DNA of 64,000 nt from Juglans regia (Eukaryota; Streptophyta; Magnoliopsida; Fagales; Juglandaceae): positions 13,123,423 to 13,187,422 of the forward strand of contig NC_049902.1 in assembly GCF_001411555.2 (NCBI RefSeq), read 5' to 3'. The position numbers and the translations under genes were made by a program. Positions within the stretch are counted from its first letter, which is position 1; every line of letters begins with the position of its first letter. Of this stretch, positions 1 through 11,379 are shown in pieces. The notes under the pieces were generated by a model. That model made no database searches and had not been told where the DNA came from. It worked only from the letters and a program-made list of their open reading frames with translations.

Positions 1-1
1 T

Positions 2-295
2 AAGCTTAGGCCTAGAGCCGATGGGCCTTTCAAGGTGCTTCAACGCATTGGAGATAATGCGTACAAAATTGAGCTCCCAGGTGACTATGGTGTTTCAGCA
101 ACTTTCAATGTTTCTTATCTTTTGCCCTATTATGATGAAGAAGGAGAGCAAGACTTGAGGGCAAGTATTTTTCAACAAGGGGAGCATGACACAGGAGTGT
201 TTGAGGATCAGTCCAATGAATCCAATAAAGCCACTAAGCCCAATGACTCCAAAGACCAACTCATTACCCAGCCCATTGTCCAACAAGTTATTTGA
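2..295 (+). CDS. Ty3/gypsy polyprotein, C-terminal end (partial)
   Basis: The reading frame is open from the window edge to a stop at 293-295. It encodes the last ~97 residues of a Ty3/gypsy Pol protein. The stretch KVLQRIGDNAYKIELP followed by FNVSYLLPYY is typical of the end of integrase, where the SH3-like C-terminal domain is followed by an 'FNV..L.PY' segment. An acidic, low-complexity tail rich in N, K and Q follows. I see no chromodomain after it, unlike the element at 55518-59941. The rest of the polyprotein lies outside the window. In a live element this part of integrase would help bind and place the cDNA during insertion. Confidence in the family is high; the lineage is not assigned. 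Confidence 0.8.
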   Translation, partial: KLRPRADGPFKVLQRIGDNAYKIELPGDYGVSATFNVSYLLPYYDEEGEQDLRASIFQQGEHDTGVFEDQSNESNKATKPNDSKDQLITQPIVQQVI

Positions 296-850
296 AACAT
301 CATTCTGGGAAGATTCTGGATGACTTAGCCAGCAAGCTATATCTCATTGGAAAGCCTCATGTCTCTAGTTTCCAACGCATCAAACAGTGTGAAATTTGGA
401 CTTTTCTAGAGGAAGTTATAAGGATTTTACTGAAGGTGTGCAAGGCTGGTGAGATGTTGCGAATTTTCAGATTTTCTTGTCTTTTGGAATTCTCTAGGCA
501 ATAGTCTTTTGAAATTCTCATGTCTTTTGAAATTACCCATGCTTGGAGGGCTATTCCAAGTTTTCCTATATAAACCCCTTTATGCTAATGAAAGAGATAG
601 ACTTGAGTTGATTACAAAATTGAGCTTTTAGCTTATGAAGAAGTGCTTCTTCTTATAACTCTTATCCTTCGGTGGATTCCAATAGGTGGTGAGTTCTTGC
701 TCTGTATCCCTTGTGAGTTTCCTTTCGGTGGTGATTTATGTATCCCTTTGATGTTCTTATTTGGGTGGTAAGCTTATCTTCCTTTGGGTGGTGATATCTG
801 TATCCCATTGGATACCCTTATCTTTTATCTTTTATTTCCTATCATAAGCC
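296..850 (+). mobile_element. LTR-like sequence following the gypsy pol end
   Basis: This non-coding stretch directly follows the pol stop and so is in the position of a 3' LTR. It contains a TATA-like TATATAAACCCC at about 566-577, then three spaced copies of a 'ggtggtgat..tgtatccc' phrase (about 670-815). Around 850 the sequence cggtatca resembles the core of an initiator-methionine-tRNA primer site, which would normally follow a 5' LTR. I could not fix TG/CA ends or a TSD. The call rests on position, the TATA box and the primer-site resemblance. Confidence 0.45.
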
Positions 851-855
851 CGGTA

Positions 856-2808
856 TCACTCTAGCTCGAGCAAATTGACCAATTTTACCTTCCTCAAAGA
901 TTGCTTAGGGAGACAAGAGAGCACCTCTTGCATTATAATGAATAGGTAAAGCGATAAGGGATCACCTTGCCTTAGGCTCCGCTCTCCTTTAAAGAAACCC
1001 ATAGGGGTCCCATTCATCATGACTAAGTACCACGGCGAAGATATACAAGAGTTAATTAGGTCACAAACATTAGGGAAGAACCCAAAGTTGGTCAAGACAT
1101 GTAATAAAAAATTCCAATTCACTCGATCATAAGCCTTAGACATGTCAAGTTTAACCAAAACATTGCCTCCAATGGACTTCCTGTGAATAGAATGGACCAT
1201 TTCCTAAGTTAAACTGATATTCTCAAAAATACTACGGCCAAGGATAAAGGCCCCTTGTTCCTACGAAATCATTTTAGGGAGCAAACTAGTCATGTGAGCC
1301 ACAATAATTTTTGAGCAAATCTTATAAACCACGGAACAAAGGCTAATAGGCCGAAATTTATCAAAGCCAGAGAGCTTGTCCACCTTAGGAATTAACACAA
1401 TGTAAGAAGCAGTGAAAATTTTAGGGAGCATATAGCTATGGAAAAAAATCAACAATGGCTGAGAAGAGATCATCTTTAACCAAGTCCGAACAAACTCTGA
1501 AGAAACCATAACCAAAACCATCTGGCCTTGGACTACTATAGTTGGGAATAGTGAATAGAGCATCCTTTACTTCCTCTATGGAAGGATCCCTACCAATAGC
1601 CAAGTCACTCAACTTCAAGAGAGCACGGGAGCTACTCTGGCCCAGAAACTCCTGAAAATAATCAACAACGGCTTTATGAATGTCAATAGGGGACTGTAAG
1701 ACACTACCATCTAACATACTCATCTCCTGAACTCTTTTATGATGTTTGGCCTTCAAGTAAGCATGAAAGAATTTAGAGTTCTGGTCCCCATCTTTCAGCT
1801 AGCTTTTCTTGGCCATATGAGCAAGCCTAGTATCCTCTCTACTCAACAGGCTAAAAGTTCCAACTTGGATGCTAAGAGGTCATTTTCATCCTCGGCATTA
1901 AAGGAGACTTGAAGACGGTTTTCCAAATTATCAATATAAGCCTCTAAATCTTTGATTATAACGTTAGTCTTACCAAAGACACTTTTATTCCACTCGTTTA
2001 AAGCCACCTTCACCCTTTGTAATTTAGAGGACAAGTTAATTAATCCATGACCAAGGCCCTCACGCTTCCACACCCCCTCCACAAAACTATTGAAATCCAT
2101 ATAATCAATCCACATATATTGAAAGTGGAAAGGACTAGGGTCATGCCTGAATAGATCCTCCCCCATCTAAATAACCAAAGGGGAATGATCCGAAGTATAG
2201 CGCGCCAAAACCTAGTAAGAAACATTAGAGAAAGAATTAAGAAAATTAGTGTCAATAAAACATCTATCTAACCTGGCCTAGCTGCGCGCTTGTCCACCTT
2301 GACTATTGCACCAAGTCATTTTCGGGCCTTTGGGGCACATATCAATCAGACCACATGTTTGAATACACTGGTTGAACTCTTCCATGGCTACAAAAAGACG
2401 AGGACGACCACCTCTTCTTTCTGAATCATCTTTAATGAGATTGAAATCCCTGCAGAGAACCCATGGAATACTCACAGTCCCCATAGTCTCCAAATCTACC
2501 CAAAGCTCTCTTCTTTCATGTCGGCTGCACTTCGCATATATAATAGATAGAAGAAACACATGAACATTCTCCTTTACTTTCACAGTAATAAATTGATTAG
2601 ACCTTGCCACCCATTGTATATAAACCTCTGAGTTCCACATCAACCAAATTTTACCTCCATTCACCTCATTTGTAACAAAAACGTTGCAACTGAATTTGCC
2701 TAAAAAGGACGGGATTCTATCCTCAACTGAATTTGTAACCAACATGGTCATAATTCTAAAACATGTCGTAGTGGTAAAGATCATTCCAGGAAAGGGACTG
2801 GGAACCAA
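856..2808 (-). pseudogene. L1-type LINE ORF2 fragment (endonuclease and N-terminal RT)
   Basis: On the minus strand, successive frames give an apurinic-type endonuclease domain (about 2740-2280) with GGKIWLMWN, WVLCRDFNLIKDDSERRGG and MTWCNSQG. The linker region follows (2166-1843), then the start of reverse transcriptase (1756-856): SPRPDGFGYGFF, FRPISLCSVVYKI, LVKLDMSKAYDRVNW and LRQGDPLSLYLFI. Those are the finger/palm motifs of plant L1 RT. The endonuclease GDFN box reads RDFN here. The reading frame is broken into at least four pieces by stops and shifts. The 3' half of ORF2 (catalytic ADD motif, thumb, RNase H) and any poly-A tail are missing at the low-coordinate end. That is unusual, because LINEs normally lose their 5' end. 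Confidence 0.85.
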
Positions 2809-3243
2809 GCTTGGGTCAAGAAAGGGTCTTCAGCAGAATCCAAAATAGAGTTAGAAGATGGAAAAAATCAGGCGGATGAGAATGAGGCAAGAGGGTCTTC
2901 GAAAAATGAGAATAATACAGACAATGTAACAGGGGGCCAATTGGTTCTTCAGCTGAAGGGAATTGAACAAGAAGAAGTGCAGCATGCCACCCACAACCTG
3001 CATGAAGAAGAAGAAGAAGAATGTAGAGAGCCTAAAGGGTCGCATAGAGTAGATAATCAAGGACAGGACAGCTCTAGTATTGTGGCCCAGTTGAATGACG
3101 ATCAACCAGAGAAGTCTCTTGTCCCCTCCATGCTAGCAATTGAAGATTTATTTGTTGAGGACACAGGGAAAGTTTTATATGAGCAAGAGAGCCCACAAAT
3201 CGTAAAATCTACTTATCCTCTACCAAAATCACCAGGACTGTAG
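2809..3243 (+). pseudogene. L1 ORF1 C-terminal segment, inverted relative to ORF2
   Basis: An open frame runs on the plus strand from about 2761 to a stop at 3241-3243. The protein is very hydrophilic, rich in E, N, K, Q and S (for example HEEEEEECREPKGSH), and has no catalytic motifs. That is the character of the tail of plant L1 ORF1 proteins after the zinc knuckle. It abuts the minus-strand ORF2 fragment at roughly 2750-2800, so the two L1 pieces lie head to head. This is the arrangement left by twin-primed, 5'-inverted LINE insertion. Assignment as ORF1 is inference from position and composition; there is no diagnostic domain. Confidence 0.45.
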
Positions 3244-3568
3244 CCGCAATTGTCTAGTGCAAAAAAGAACTTTCTGGCTAACTTTTTGTGTTAATCAGAA
3301 AAGCTTTTTTTAGGCGATTTTTTTATCGCCACATATGATAAAAAAAAAAGGCCGATAAAGATGTGTACACAAACTTAATTTTGTGGCCGCTAAAATATGA
3401 CTTTTTGTGTCGAATAATTATAATCGCAAAAGGGTTTCCGGCCCGTAAAATACACTAGTAGCAATTGGTTTGTTGTGTCTAGTGTCTCTTGCCGGAAACA
3501 GTCTTTGTCGACAACAAAAAATTTTCACGGCTAGAAGAACAACGCCGCAAGAAAATTTTTCAATGCTA
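3229..3568 (+). repeat. ~335-bp dispersed repeat, copy 1
   Basis: From tcaccaggactgtagccgca to about 3568 this sequence matches 5957-6286 almost throughout in the same orientation. Shared blocks include ggcgatttttttatcgccac, gatgtgtacacaaactt and gaacaacgccgcaagaaaat. It has short inverted motifs (gcgat...atcgc) and many CCG/CGG triplets, in the style of the subterminal regions of non-autonomous CACTA or similar DNA transposons. I could not establish terminal inverted repeats or a TSD. Confidence 0.7.
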
Positions 3569-4569
3569 ATTAAACAACTGCCATCTATATGTTTCAAGCA
3601 TCTCAAACACCACAATTATTTTGTTTGATTGTATCTATATGGTGTGCATATGTTGCTTCCCCTCATACGAGGAAAACACAAAATATTTCCCGTGTGAAAG
3701 TTATGCAAATAGTATTGTTCATCAGCAAGTATAGCTAAAACAAAGCTACACAAGTTGCAGTAATCATCTTTAATATTACAATGAAAGCATTATGGATATT
3801 ACATACACATAACAAGTATTGGTTCTTAAGTATCATACTCAGTTTTAGCTACATCCCTAATAACATGACACAGCAAACGGTGTCGTGATGTGATACTAAT
3901 TGGACCCTTAAAAGCAGAGTAAAGGCATTCTCTGTAATTTTCAGAGTCTGAAGAATATTAAGGACCAACTTCCAATCAGATAGGAGAAAGCCAACAATTA
4001 TCTAAAAGATGTCATAAAAAGGTGTGGGCGGCTGAGGCCATTGTATTATAAAGTGGTGTAATTAAATTATCAAATTCTTAGAGAAACAAATGCCTTTAAA
4101 CAAGGAGGATATAGAAAGTGGTCATACAAAACAAAAATTCCTTCTCTGACAAAAATAAGAAAGTCGTGAAGGGTAAGATTATAAGCATGCAGCCAATGCA
4201 ATTAAAACTAGAAGGAATATTCATCATACAGGCAAATTAATTGGATACTATATAATTATCAAAATAGATTTGACTTTTATATCCATGGAAAATTTCCACT
4301 TAATTATAAGTGGTGGTCAAAACCACAAGCATACGATAAACCATCCACTTAATTTGGGGGCTAAAACTTGTTATCAGGCCCCTTTATTGGAACATAAGCA
4401 ATACTAAACATAAACTTTCACAAATATATATATATATATATATATAAGAACATATAAACTTGCACAGATATACATACTTCTGGGTGGGTGTATTTATGTA
4501 TGCATAATAATCAGTGCATGTGTGTATGGTATTGTACTTAAAGTTGGGTACATATATAGACTTTCATAG

Positions 4570-4600
<31 letters not shown>

Positions 4601-4804
4601 AAATATATATATATAAGAACATATAAACTTACACAAGTCCAATTTTTTCCATTCAGTCAACAATCTGGGAAAGAAGAAAAATAATATAATTTGAATCGAG
4701 ATCTTTTTTAGAAAGGCAGATCTAAAATTAAACACCAAATGATACAACAAAGTCTCTTAGCTTATCGAGAGAGAGAGAGAGAGATAGCAATAGAGAGACC
4801 AATG
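3569..4804. other. Unassigned AT-rich stretch with simple repeats
   Basis: I see no coding sequence. (TA)n runs lie at about 4426-4446 and 4569-4594, with a second short TA run near 4600-4612. A (GA)n run lies at about 4768-4784. The octamer-like phrase 'aagaacatataaactt.caca' occurs twice, near 4446 and 4615, just after each TA run. This suggests a small local duplication of about 170 bp. Confidence 0.6.
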
Positions 4805-4805
4805 A

Positions 4806-5905
4806 CATATTAAGTTGTTTTCAGTGTGTGGTAGAGGTAGCGGGTGTGGAAGTCACCAACAACCAAACCAAAGCTAGCAGGAAAGTAGAAGCTCAAGAGG
4901 TCGAGATCGAGGAGGCAGTCGCGGAAGAGAGTGATCCACACATGGACGTGGAAACACCAAGAACATACAATGCTACAATTTCAACAAGTTTGGACACTAT
5001 GCCTCGAATTGTTGGCACAAGGACAATGAACAAGCCAATGTTGCAAAAACAACAAATGATGCTAGTAGTGACACCACCCTACTTCTCACTCATGATGATT
5101 CAAGTTCACAACGTGAAGCTTGGTACCTAGATTCCGGTGCAAGTAATCACATGTGTAGAAAGAAATATCTATTTGAGGAACTCATAGAAAGAGTTCATGG
5201 AAATGTGAACCTGGGAGACTCATCCAAACTCCAAGTTGAAGGTAAAGGGAAGATAAAAGTTTTTCAAAAGAACGATAAAAAAGAATACATCTTCGATGTT
5301 TATTATGTGTCAAATATGAAAAGTAATATTCTTAGCTTTGGACAATTGCTCGAGAACGGATATATCGTACACATGGACGAAAATTCTCTCACTCTGAGAG
5401 ATGGATGTGGAAGAAATGTGGCTCGTGTTTCATTGACTAGCAATCGCATGTTCCAGTTGCATCTTACAACAAAGTTCGAGAATTGCTTTTATGTAATCAA
5501 AGAAAGTGAGCCATGGAAGTGGCATCTTCGCTTTGGATATCTATATTTCAATGGCCTCAAGCTACTATCTTCATCAGGCATGGCGCATGGATTACCAATG
5601 ATAGAGGCACCTACAATGTTGAGAAGGGTGTATACTTGGCAAGCAATCACGACAATCTTTTCCAAGCAGAAAATCTTGGAGAGCAACACATGATCCGTTG
5701 CAACTAGTTCACACCGACATATGTGGACCAATAGAACCCATGTCTTTTGGAGGTAATAAATATTTTAATGATTTCAGCATAAAAAATTGGTTTATTTTCT
5801 TAAAGAAAACTCTACTACTTTTACTGTATTTAAAAATTTTAAAAATTCTAATGAAAGTGGTCATGTAGACAAGAAATTTGGCCTTTCCCATCAAGCAAGA
5901 GTAGC
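4806..5905 (+). pseudogene. Ty1/copia gag-pol fragment (zinc knuckle, protease, start of integrase)
   Basis: Frames must be switched several times to read it. A degenerate CCHC knuckle, CYNFNKFGHYASNC, lies near 4968-5010; the second cysteine is F. The aspartic protease motif YLDSGASNHM follows at about 5127-5156, then the protease body (5151-5510). The GAG-pre-integrase segment WKWHLRFGYLYFNGL comes next, where W and H are kept and the usual GH reads GY. A CxxC-bearing CILGKQ stretch follows in another frame. The start of the integrase core, LVHTDICGPI, lies at about 5704-5733. Coding similarity fades by about 5900, so most of integrase, RT and RNase H are missing. Order PR-INT is diagnostic for Ty1/copia. 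The fragment sits between the two copies of the 3229/5957 repeat. Confidence 0.85.
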
Positions 5906-5956
5906 CACAAGACACTTATAAATCACTGAGATAAATTATTTCCGGAAATAATTTGG

Positions 5957-6286
5957 TCACCGGACTATAGCCGCAATTGTCTAGCGCAAAAAAGATTTTT
6001 CTGGCTGACTTTTTGAGTTAATCGGAAAAGCTTTTTTGAGGCGATTTTTTTATCGCCACATATGGTCTAAAAAATTGCCGATAAAGATGTGTACACAAAC
6101 TTAATTTTGTGGCCGGTAAATACGACTTTTTGTGTCGAATAATTATCGTCTCAAAAAGGTTTCCGGCCCGTAAAATACACTAGCAGCAATTGGTTTGTTG
6201 CGTCTAGTGTCTCTCTCCGAAAACAGTCATTGTCAACAACAAAAAATTTTCATGGCTAGAAGAACAACGCCGCAAGAAAATTTTTT
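5957..6286 (+). repeat. ~335-bp dispersed repeat, copy 2
   Basis: Direct repeat of 3229-3568. It begins tcaccggactatagccgca and differs by scattered substitutions and small indels. Downstream of 6286 the same style of sequence continues to about 6650, with motifs such as gtcgccgtgag, cacgccgaaagta and ttgcaccgaggtagcctcgcc that have no counterpart in copy 1. Copy 2 may therefore belong to a longer element. Confidence 0.7.
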
Positions 6287-6695
6287 CCACGAGAGAAAGT
6301 CGCCGTGAGAACAATTTTCGATAGTTTTTAAGACTTTTACAGCGGTGAAACTTTGTCACAACCTTCTTTTACTTACGGTATTTAGTCTCCAGTAAAAGTA
6401 TTTAGCAACAATTTTTTCACGCCGAAAGTAATCTTCTTGCAGCAAGAGAGTACCACCGCTAAAGCATTTTTGCACCGAGGTAGCCTCGCCAATAATAGGC
6501 TCTTAACCAGCAGAAAAGGATTCGGCGAGCAAAATGCGCCTGAAAAGAGTTTTGAGCAATGTTATACTGGGCATGTTTTTGTTGCCAAAAATACCACTTC
6601 TACGATTTTGCGACCAAAACGTTGTTTCCGAAAAAACAAAAGTAAATTTTCTTCTGTATATAAAGTCTGTTCCTTCCTTATAAATAGTACTTCCA
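6287..6695 (+). other. Non-coding transposon-like sequence beyond repeat copy 2
   Basis: An open frame of 177 codons begins at 6437, but its first part has no protein-like character. Only its last third (from about 6700) belongs to the LRR pseudogene. The DNA has many short CGG/CCG-containing inverted motifs, consistent with a DNA-transposon terminus. A TATA-like tataaata at about 6679-6686 lies just before the LRR homology. Confidence 0.4.
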
Positions 6696-6699
6696 TATC

Positions 6700-8135
6700 A
6701 ATCAATAAAATTAGTCAAAATTTGTATACACTAAGACTCTCTCATTGCATAAGGCTTAAAGAATTACCTAGAGGAATGACAAAATTAGTCAACCTCAGGC
6801 ATCTTTACAATGATGGATGTTCTAATTTGACTTATATGCCACGTGGATTGCTGGAATTGAAAAATCTCCAGACATTATCTAAGTTTGTTGTTCACTCTGA
6901 TTCGACCCCAGAGGTTAGTGGCCGGTTAAGCGAGCTAAGTAGACTAAATAGCTTAAGAGGAGAATTATAGATTTGGGATTTGAGACATGGGGATGACGTC
7001 GCATTAGACTATAAGGGTGCAAATCTAAAGGAGAAAGTACATGTTCAGGTTTTGGCTTTACGTTGGAGGGAAGAAAATGTTATTAATGCAGGAGATGAAA
7101 TGGCATTGGAAGGCTTGGAACCTCACCCAAATCTTAAAAAGCTGAAAATATATGATTATGGGGGTGTGAGGGTTCCGATGTGGCTTTTTTCACTCACAAA
7201 TCTTGTTGAATTGAATTTATGTGGTTGTAGTAACTAGAAATATTTGCCACCATTAAGTCAACAACTCTTTCTTAAGACTATTTCTCTGAATAACCTTGAT
7301 GAAATAGAGTACGTATCAGATTGTAGTGACAACAATGAGTTATCTTTATCTTCTTCTTCATCAGTATTCTTTCCATCACTTGAGTGGATTTACCTCTACA
7401 ACTGCCCTAATATCAAGGGTTGGTGGAGGAGAAGTGATTCTTATAATGTGGATGTCAATACTACTGATCATCAAAATTCTTTTGAAACACCTTCAATGAC
7501 GAGGATGACGGGGAATGCTTTACTATTCCCTCGTCTTTCCAAATTAACAATATGGTATTACCCTCTCTTGACTTCATTGCCAACGTTTTCACATCTGAAA
7601 ATAGAGTTATTCCTATGGAATGCCAAGTGGAAGGCAGTGCAACAAATAATAATGAATGCCTCCTCCTCCGCTTCCTCTACACCTCCAAATTGAAGAATAT
7701 ATACTTAAGAGAAATTGAAGATCTAGAAATCGTTCCAGTGCAAAACCTCATATCTCTCCAGTATTTGAAGATAAGTCTCTGCCCTAAATTAAAGTCTCTC
7801 TCCCAAGATGTACAATATCTCACTACACTTCACGAGCTGAGCTTATTCATTGTCCCATGCTTGATCTAGGCAACGATGAGCACGGTATGCAATGGAAAGG
7901 GCTTAAAAGCCTCATCTCTTTGGAGTTTGTCAGTATTACAAAATTGGTGTCTCTACCGTTGGGGCTTCAACACGTCTCAAATTGTTCAAGCTAGCTTGAT
8001 GACTATACTAGAGTGGATCTACAATTGGGCATCACTTGAGCGGTTCACAATTTAGAGATGCTCTGGTTTAACTTCACTGCCTGAAGCAATGAGTAGGCTA
8101 ACCTCTTTGAAAATGTTGAATTGTTCAAGAGAAAA
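6700..8135 (+). pseudogene. CC-type NLR (NBS-LRR) resistance-gene fragment, LRR region only
   Basis: Leucine-rich repeats of the plant NLR type are readable across several frames: LRLSHCIRLKELPRGMTKL, NLRHLYNDGCSNLTYMPRGL, LKNLQTLSKFVV (about 6725-6900), then NLKKLKIYDYGG and LTNLVELNLCGCSN, then FPRLSKLTIWYYPLLTSLP. The end part QWKGLKSLISLEFVSITKLV followed by SLPLGLQHVS (about 7891-7980), and last SLPEAMSRLTSLKML (about 8079-8120), match the closing repeats of RGA-like CC-NLRs. The coiled-coil and NB-ARC domains are absent. Stops occur at 6968, 7237 and 7869, with a frameshift near 7600-7690. Intact proteins of this class sense pathogen effectors in the cytoplasm. This remnant cannot, and it is hemmed in by transposons on both sides. 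Confidence 0.85.
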
Positions 8136-8199
8136 TATTGAATAGTTAATGGATTTTTATCATCAACTTGGGATAATTGGAATTCTATAACAAGGAATA

Positions 8200-8470
8200 A
8201 TAAATTGTGTGAGATTTCCTAGGTGAAATCAAACGTTTTAGATCTATTCTTATTATCTTTAAAATCTAAATTTTAAATGCACTTTTCTTCAGTTTAATTT
8301 AGATAATATATTCCTTAAATTTTGGTTTTCCAAATAGTAATTAATTTAGTAAATTTTAGTACTCAATAACATAATTAATCTATGTGGGTTCGACATCCGT
8401 TTTCTTTAAAAACACTTTACTACTTTTACGATTCTGTGCACTTGCAGATATTTTTAGCACAACAAGTTTT
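8200..8470 (+). mobile_element. 3' end of an Athila-type 5' LTR
   Basis: The sequence tctatgtgggttcgacatcc (about 8381-8400) followed by tttacgattctgtgcacttg (about 8426-8445) is the conserved end of U5 in plant Athila-like LTRs. It runs to gcacaaca just before the primer site at 8471. The upstream LTR border is not clear and probably lies near 8140-8230, next to the NLR pseudogene. Confidence 0.65.
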
Positions 8471-8488
8471 TGGCACCGTTGCCATGGA
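8471..8488 (+). promoter_or_regulatory. Primer-binding site, Athila-like element 1
   Basis: TGGCACCGTTGCCATGGA closely resembles the tRNA-Asp-type primer site common in Athila/Tat elements, as found again at 42209. It differs at two CpG-containing positions, as expected from cytosine deamination. It fixes the end of the preceding LTR. Confidence 0.7.
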
Positions 8489-8639
8489 TTAGTTATTTGT
8501 TATTAATGTTGATACTAGCTAGAGTTTTTGGTACCATTTTCTTTAGATCATTAGAGCATACGCTTTTAAATCCCAAGATTGAAAAAACCTTACGTCGGAT
8601 TAATAAATAGAAAAAGAAAGAGGTCATTGCATCTAAATT

Positions 8640-11360
8640 TAATATAGCCTACTAGGAGCACAAGGCATTAAGAGACTCTGTCAATGGGGCGACATCTAGA
8701 ATAAGGTGGCCAGCTATACAAGCTAATAACTTAGAGATCAAGCCGGCCATCATTCAAATGATTCAACAAACTGTCTAGTTTGGGGAGGCTGTCACAAGAG
8801 GATCCTAATGTCCATATTGTAAATTTTCTAGAAATTTGTGATACTTTTAAACACAACGGAGTGACAAATGATGTGATTCGATTGAGATTTTTTCCTTTCT
8901 CACTTAGGGAAAAATCAAAAGCTTGGTTGAACTCTTTGCTGCCCGGCATCATCACCACCTGGGAGGAGTTGGCACAAAAATTCTTAGCAAAATATTTCCC
9001 TCCGGCAAAGATAGCGAAGTTAAGGAATGATATCACTACCTTCACTCAATTTGAGGATGAATCATTATTTGAAGCATGAGAGAGATACAATGATTTATTG
9101 CAGAAGTGTACAAATCACGATCTCCCAGCCTGGCTTCAAGTACAGACATTTTACAATAGTTTGGGACCCACAAATGGATCTATGGTTGATGTGGCCGCAT
9201 GAGGAACATTAATGAGTAAGACCCATGAAGCCGCATATGAACTTCTGGAAGAATTGACATCCACAACTATCACTGGTCTGTAGAGAAAGCAATGCCAAGA
9301 AAGACTGCTGGAGTTTTTGAACTTGATTCTATTACAACATTGGCAGCGCAGATCGCAAATTTATCATAACAACTAGGTAAGATGAACGTTAATACTATTC
9401 AAACTAATGTTGTTTGTGATCATTGCGCAGAAAGTCATTCAAGTGTAGATTGCCAAGTAGGGAATCCTTTCTCCCAACTGAGTTATGAACAAGCCCATTA
9501 CGTGTCCAATTTCCAACATCAAAACAATCCTTATTCAAACACGTTCAATCCCGGATGGAGATATCACCCAAACTTTTCATGTAGTAATAACCAAGTGCTG
9601 GCTAGACCACCACAATAGTTTCCACAGCAAGAGAAGAAGCCGCACTTGAAGATATGATTATGCAGTACATGCAAAAGACTGATATGGTGATCCAAAACAA
9701 CTCGGCTTCAATCAGCAATCTTGAGGTGCAAATTGGTTAGCTTTCAAACATGCTTACCGAGAGAATAGCAGAGACTTTACCGAGCAACACTGTGACCAAT
9801 CCAAAGGAACATATCAAAGCAAGCCATAACATTGAGAAGTGGGCAGACATATGACTAGCTGCAAATAGTAAATACCGAGCGAGATGCAGAAGCTACCAAA
9901 AACATGAAATCTGAGATGAAGGAAGCTGAGTTCGAGGTGAAAGAAGCAGAGCAGGATGCGGCCGACCAGCAAGCTGAAATGACTAAGGAGCATAAAGGGG
10001 TTGAAAAACCTAAGAAATCCAGAGAGTTCATATCTAAAACTTATTCTCTTTCAATTTATGATCCACCAATTCCTTTTCTGCAAAGATTAAGAACAAATAA
10101 GATTGATAATCAGTTCTCTAAATTTCTTAGTATATTTAAGCAACTGCATATTAAAGCAATTGCATATTAATATTCCTCTCATTGAAGCTTTAGAACAAAT
10201 GCCTAAATATGCGAAAATTTTCAAGGATATATTATCAAACAAGCGGAAGTTAGAGGAGCATGAGACTGTAATGCTGACCGAGGAAAGTAGTGCAATTTTA
10301 CAAAAGAAACTACTGCCTAAGTTGAAAGACCCAGAGAGTTTCACGATCCCATGCACTATAGAAAATTCCTATTTTGATAAAGTTTTACGCGACTTAAGGG
10401 CAAGTATTAATCTAATGCCTTTCTCTGTTTTCAGGAAACTAGGTCTTGGAGAAGCAAAGCAGACCACTATCTCTCTGCAGTTGGCAGATAGATCTATTAA
10501 ATACCCGAGAGGACTCATTGAGGATGTACTAGTGAAAGTTGATAAGTTCATCTTCCCGGCTAACTTCATTGTGCTTGATATGGAGGAGGACGAGGAGATC
10601 CCTTTGATACTGGGCCAACCTTTTCTTGCGACAGGGAGAACCTTAATTGATGTCCAGCAAGAGAAACTCATTTTGAGGGTCGGTGAGGAGCAGGTCACTT
10701 TTGACGTATTTAAATCTATGGAATTCCCTCCCAAGGTACAATCTTTTTTTCAAATAAGCAACCGAGATGTGGCCATGGTCGACGAGATTTATGGAGCTGA
10801 ATTTTCAAAGCTACCACTTGAGGTATGTCTTACTCACTCTACATCTATTGAATCTAAAGATGAAGAGGTTAGGGAGTGTGAAACATATTTGGAAGCTACA
10901 CCATCCCTTTCTTCTTCAAAAAAACCAAAAGTGAAAGAGGTAAACTTATCTCGGCCGACATCTCCAAGTAAGGAACCACCCAAGCTTGAACTCACTCTAC
11001 TTTTTCAGTTATTATTGACAGTTCCTTGAATGAAGTAGAGGAAGAGAAGTTGCTGAGAGTTTTGCGGAAAAACAAGATGGCCTTAGGTTGGACCATCTTG
11101 AACATCAAAGGAATTAGTTCTTCAATTTGCATGCACAAGATTTTAATGGAAGATAATTTTAAACCGATAGTCCAACCCCAGAGGAAATTGAATCTATCGG
11201 TGCAAGAAGTGATGCATAAAGAGGTATTGAAGCTTTTAGGTGCCAGAATTATTTATCCAATCTCAAATAGTGCATGGGTAAGTCCAGTGCAAGTTGTCCC
11301 AAAGAAAGGAGAGATAATTGTGATCAACAATGACAACAATGAACTCATACCAACGAGGAC
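8640..11360 (+). pseudogene. Athila-like Ty3/gypsy gag-protease-RT fragment (element 1)
   Basis: Gag capsid sequence is readable at about 8730-9240: KAWLNSLLPGIITTWEELA, FLAKYFPPAKIAKLRNDI and FEDESLFEA. A zinc-knuckle-like CDHCAESHSSVDC follows near 9415, then a linker rich in E, K and A (9900-10030). The protease region lies at about 10320-10740: RASINLMPFSVFRKLGLGE, then PLILGQPFLATGRTLIDV. The start of RT is at 11026-11360: ALGWTILNIKGISS, then GARIIYPISNSAWVSPVQVV. The protease active-site triad reads D-L-R at 10391-10399 where D-L-G is expected, so it is dead. In-frame stops occur at W or Q positions (for example TGA near 9077 and TAG near 9616 and 9738). The polyprotein breaks off at about 11360, in the middle of the RT fingers. 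Confidence 0.85.
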
Positions 11361-11379
11361 TGTCTCCTCCCCCAGAGTG

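Noticed and set aside
4538..4750. Minus-strand frame with repeated YIYIYIYI
   Set aside because: Translation of the (TA)n microsatellite.
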